Made by a program: the position numbers and the translations under genes. From Clostridia bacterium (lineage in GTDB: Bacteria > Bacillota > Clostridia > Oscillospirales > CAG-272): a stretch of DNA of 33,937 nucleotides. The stretch is from positions 1-33,937 of the forward strand of contig JAKSPU010000017.1 in NCBI GenBank assembly GCA_024404505.1. Reading direction: 5' to 3'. The notes beneath the pieces were generated by a model, which was not told where the DNA came from, ran no database searches, and saw only the letters and a list, made by a program, of their open reading frames with translations. Below are positions 32,985 to 33,937 of the stretch, one piece after another (the stretch's first letter is position 1; every line of letters starts with the position of its first letter).

Positions 32985-33368
32985 ATGACGTGTATGAAGG
33001 CAACCTTCAGGCAGCGTCTTCCGTACCTTATCCTGTCCGTTTTGCTGTTCGGCGCCGAGGTGTATATCGGCCTTTGCGTGAGCGGTTGGGTACGGAGCTA
33101 CTTCGGCGACACTCTTGTGGTCATTCTCCTCTGGACGCTCGTCCGGGTGGTTTGCCCGAAGGGGCTCCCGTGGCTGTCCGGCGCTGTGATGGCGTTCGCC
33201 GTGCTGGTCGAGTTGTCGCAGCTGATCCCCCTCTGTGACTTGCTTGGCATTCAAAACAAGCTGATCCGTGTGCTGATGGGGACGTCCTTCGCGTGGGGCG
33301 ACATGATCGCCTACGCAGCCGGGTGCATCCTGACCGCCGGGCATGACCTGTATGCGGCCGGATGGTGA
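32985..33368 (+). CDS. DUF2809 family small membrane protein
   Basis: A 127-aa protein with four hydrophobic helices and the family pattern GLCVSGWVRSYFGDTLVVILLW, VELSQLI and SFAWGDMIAYAAGC. DUF2809 proteins have no established function. AGGGAAGTG precedes ATG 32985; an in-frame ATG at 32994 is an alternative. It lies 16 bases after the large glycan-acting gene, so it is probably co-transcribed. A dispersed repeat begins 9 bases after its stop codon. Confidence 0.88.
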   Translation: MTCMKATFRQRLPYLILSVLLFGAEVYIGLCVSGWVRSYFGDTLVVILLWTLVRVVCPKGLPWLSGAVMAFAVLVELSQLIPLCDLLGIQNKLIRVLMGTSFAWGDMIAYAAGCILTAGHDLYAAGW

Positions 33369-33376
33369 ATAAGAAC

Positions 33377-33431
33377 GTGTGGGGCTCCGCCCCACGCCCC
33401 GCTTAAGCCCTTCTTGAAAGAAGGGCTTAAG
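33377..33431 (+). repeat. Two-hairpin dispersed repeat module, third copy
   Basis: Hairpin 1 has 9-bp arms at 33377-33385 and 33389-33397 with one wobble pair. Hairpin 2 has perfect 14-bp arms at 33402-33415 and 33418-33431. This is the same module as at 3103-3157 and, inverted, at 49-102. The GAACGTGTGGGGC left edge equals the tandem-repeat core at 3053-3109. Confidence 0.85.
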
Positions 33432-33600
33432 GCATTACCGCACAATGATGACGGTACAGATGCGCCGTCAGAAATTTCGTCAGATGAAACAAAATTCCTT
33501 CGTGCGGTGACTCCCGCACGAAGGAATTTTGTAAAATATGACGGAATTTATGCAAGCAGATGTGCCGTCAAGGCGTCAGCCGTGCATTGTGCGGTGATGC
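33432..33600. mobile_element. 169-bp MITE-like non-coding element
   Basis: Terminal inverted repeats of 16 bp match at 15 positions (GCATTACCGCACAATG at 33432-33447; complement of GCATCACCGCACAATG at 33585-33600). The flanks are CTTAAG on the left (33426-33431) and TTTAAG on the right (33601-33606), a likely target duplication. Comparison with 3128-3172 shows the uninterrupted site. Inside are a perfect hairpin with 19-bp arms (33489-33507, 33514-33532) and several CCGTCA motifs in both directions. It has no open frame of note. A second copy is cut by the window start (1-48). No matching transposase is in the window. Confidence 0.8.
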
Positions 33601-33665
33601 TTTAAGGATCCCAAGAACTTTATGGACAATGAATAAACGGAAGTTCGGTTTACGCTGAACGAGAC
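33601..33665 (+). repeat. Right half of the composite repeat, displaced by the MITE
   Basis: 33601-33621 is identical to 3152-3172, and the stretch from GTTTACGCTGAA (33648) through the terminator at 33697 matches 3200-3249 with four differences in 50. The 26 bases between differ. Confidence 0.85.
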
Positions 33666-33697
33666 AGGTGGGTGCCGTCATGGGCGCCCACCTTTTT
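33666..33697 (+). terminator. Rho-independent terminator
   Basis: AGGTGGGTGCC (33666-33676) pairs with GGCGCCCACCT (33683-33693, one G-T wobble), followed by five T. It is a copy of the terminator at 3218-3249 and ends the 29198-33368 unit. Confidence 0.88.
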
Positions 33698-33937
33698 AGG
33701 TACCATCGCGCCTCGCGCGTCCGCGCTCGGGGGACCTACCCCCCAGCCCCCTCCCGTGCGCGGGAGGGGGAGATTCAAAACCTTTTTACCGAGGAGAGGG
33801 GGCGCTGCGGCGCCCCCTCTCCTCGGCCTCCTCATCCCGGGGATTCCGCGCCTGCGGGCGCGGGGAGAGACGTGCCGCGTCCCCCGCATCCCGCAGGATG
33901 AGGGTACAGGGAGAAGGGCCGCCCGCAGGCGGCCCTT
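33698..33937. other. Gene-free region with four GC-rich UNCG-capped hairpins
   Basis: No credible gene. Perfect hairpins: 33747-33770 (10-bp arms), 33789-33826 (17-bp arms), 33846-33863 (7-bp arms) and 33914-33937 (10-bp arms, ending at the window edge). The first three have TGCG loops on the plus strand; the fourth has CGCA, that is TGCG on the minus strand. All fit the UNCG tetraloop class. Confidence 0.7.

Overview
The window reads as chromosome of a GC-rich, spore-forming-lineage member of the Clostridia, probably of the gut or rumen Oscillospirales type. The evidence is the sporulation pair spoIIGA-sigE, a SigH-like sigma factor, a DapF-based lysine/peptidoglycan pathway, an ECF vitamin-transporter core, a Cthe_2159-type surface lipoprotein, and AGGAGG-like ribosome binding sites with SigA-type promoters (TTGACA/TATAAT) in short AT-rich gaps. 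No phage, integrase, IS transposase, CRISPR array, rRNA or canonical tRNA gene was seen.

Layout. 1-1853: a dispersed repeat, then sigE and spoIIGA (minus strand). 1945-3250: two unrecognised single-pass membrane proteins (plus), ending in a tandem repeat, a composite repeat and a terminator. 3307-6954: comEC and a THUMP-domain rRNA methyltransferase (minus). 7104-9059: a Cthe_2159-like lipoprotein (plus). 9124-16087: a minus-strand unit running rlmB, a 1042-aa protein that looks like a catalytically dead P-type ATPase, a TIGR03960-type radical SAM protein and its DUF2344 partner. 16325-21674: promoter-dapF-carA-carB-terminator. 21746-23332: pyk with its own promoter and terminator. 23314-27588: ruvC, an RlmI-like methyltransferase, ecfA1, ecfA2 and ecfT, tightly packed. 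27880-29119: a SigH-like sigma factor, a tRNA-like cloverleaf and a double zinc-ribbon protein. 29198-33368: a 1256-aa secreted GH99/WbsX-like protein with CBM9-like and C-terminal anchor regions, then a DUF2809 membrane protein. 33377-33937: repeats, a MITE-like element and an array of hairpins.

Working together. SpoIIGA processes pro-SigE during sporulation. carAB supplies carbamoyl phosphate, but CarA has Ser in place of the catalytic Cys and Cys in place of the catalytic His, so this synthetase is predicted to use free ammonia. EcfA1/A2/T form the shared energising module for vitamin importers whose substrate-binding subunits lie elsewhere.

The least explained items are the glutaminase-dead CarA, the pseudo-P-type ATPase, the 169-bp MITE-like element nested in a repeat that recurs at gene 3' ends, the tRNA-like leader, and the UNCG-capped hairpin cluster at the right edge. 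All functional assignments rest on recognised motifs and family knowledge; no database search was run.
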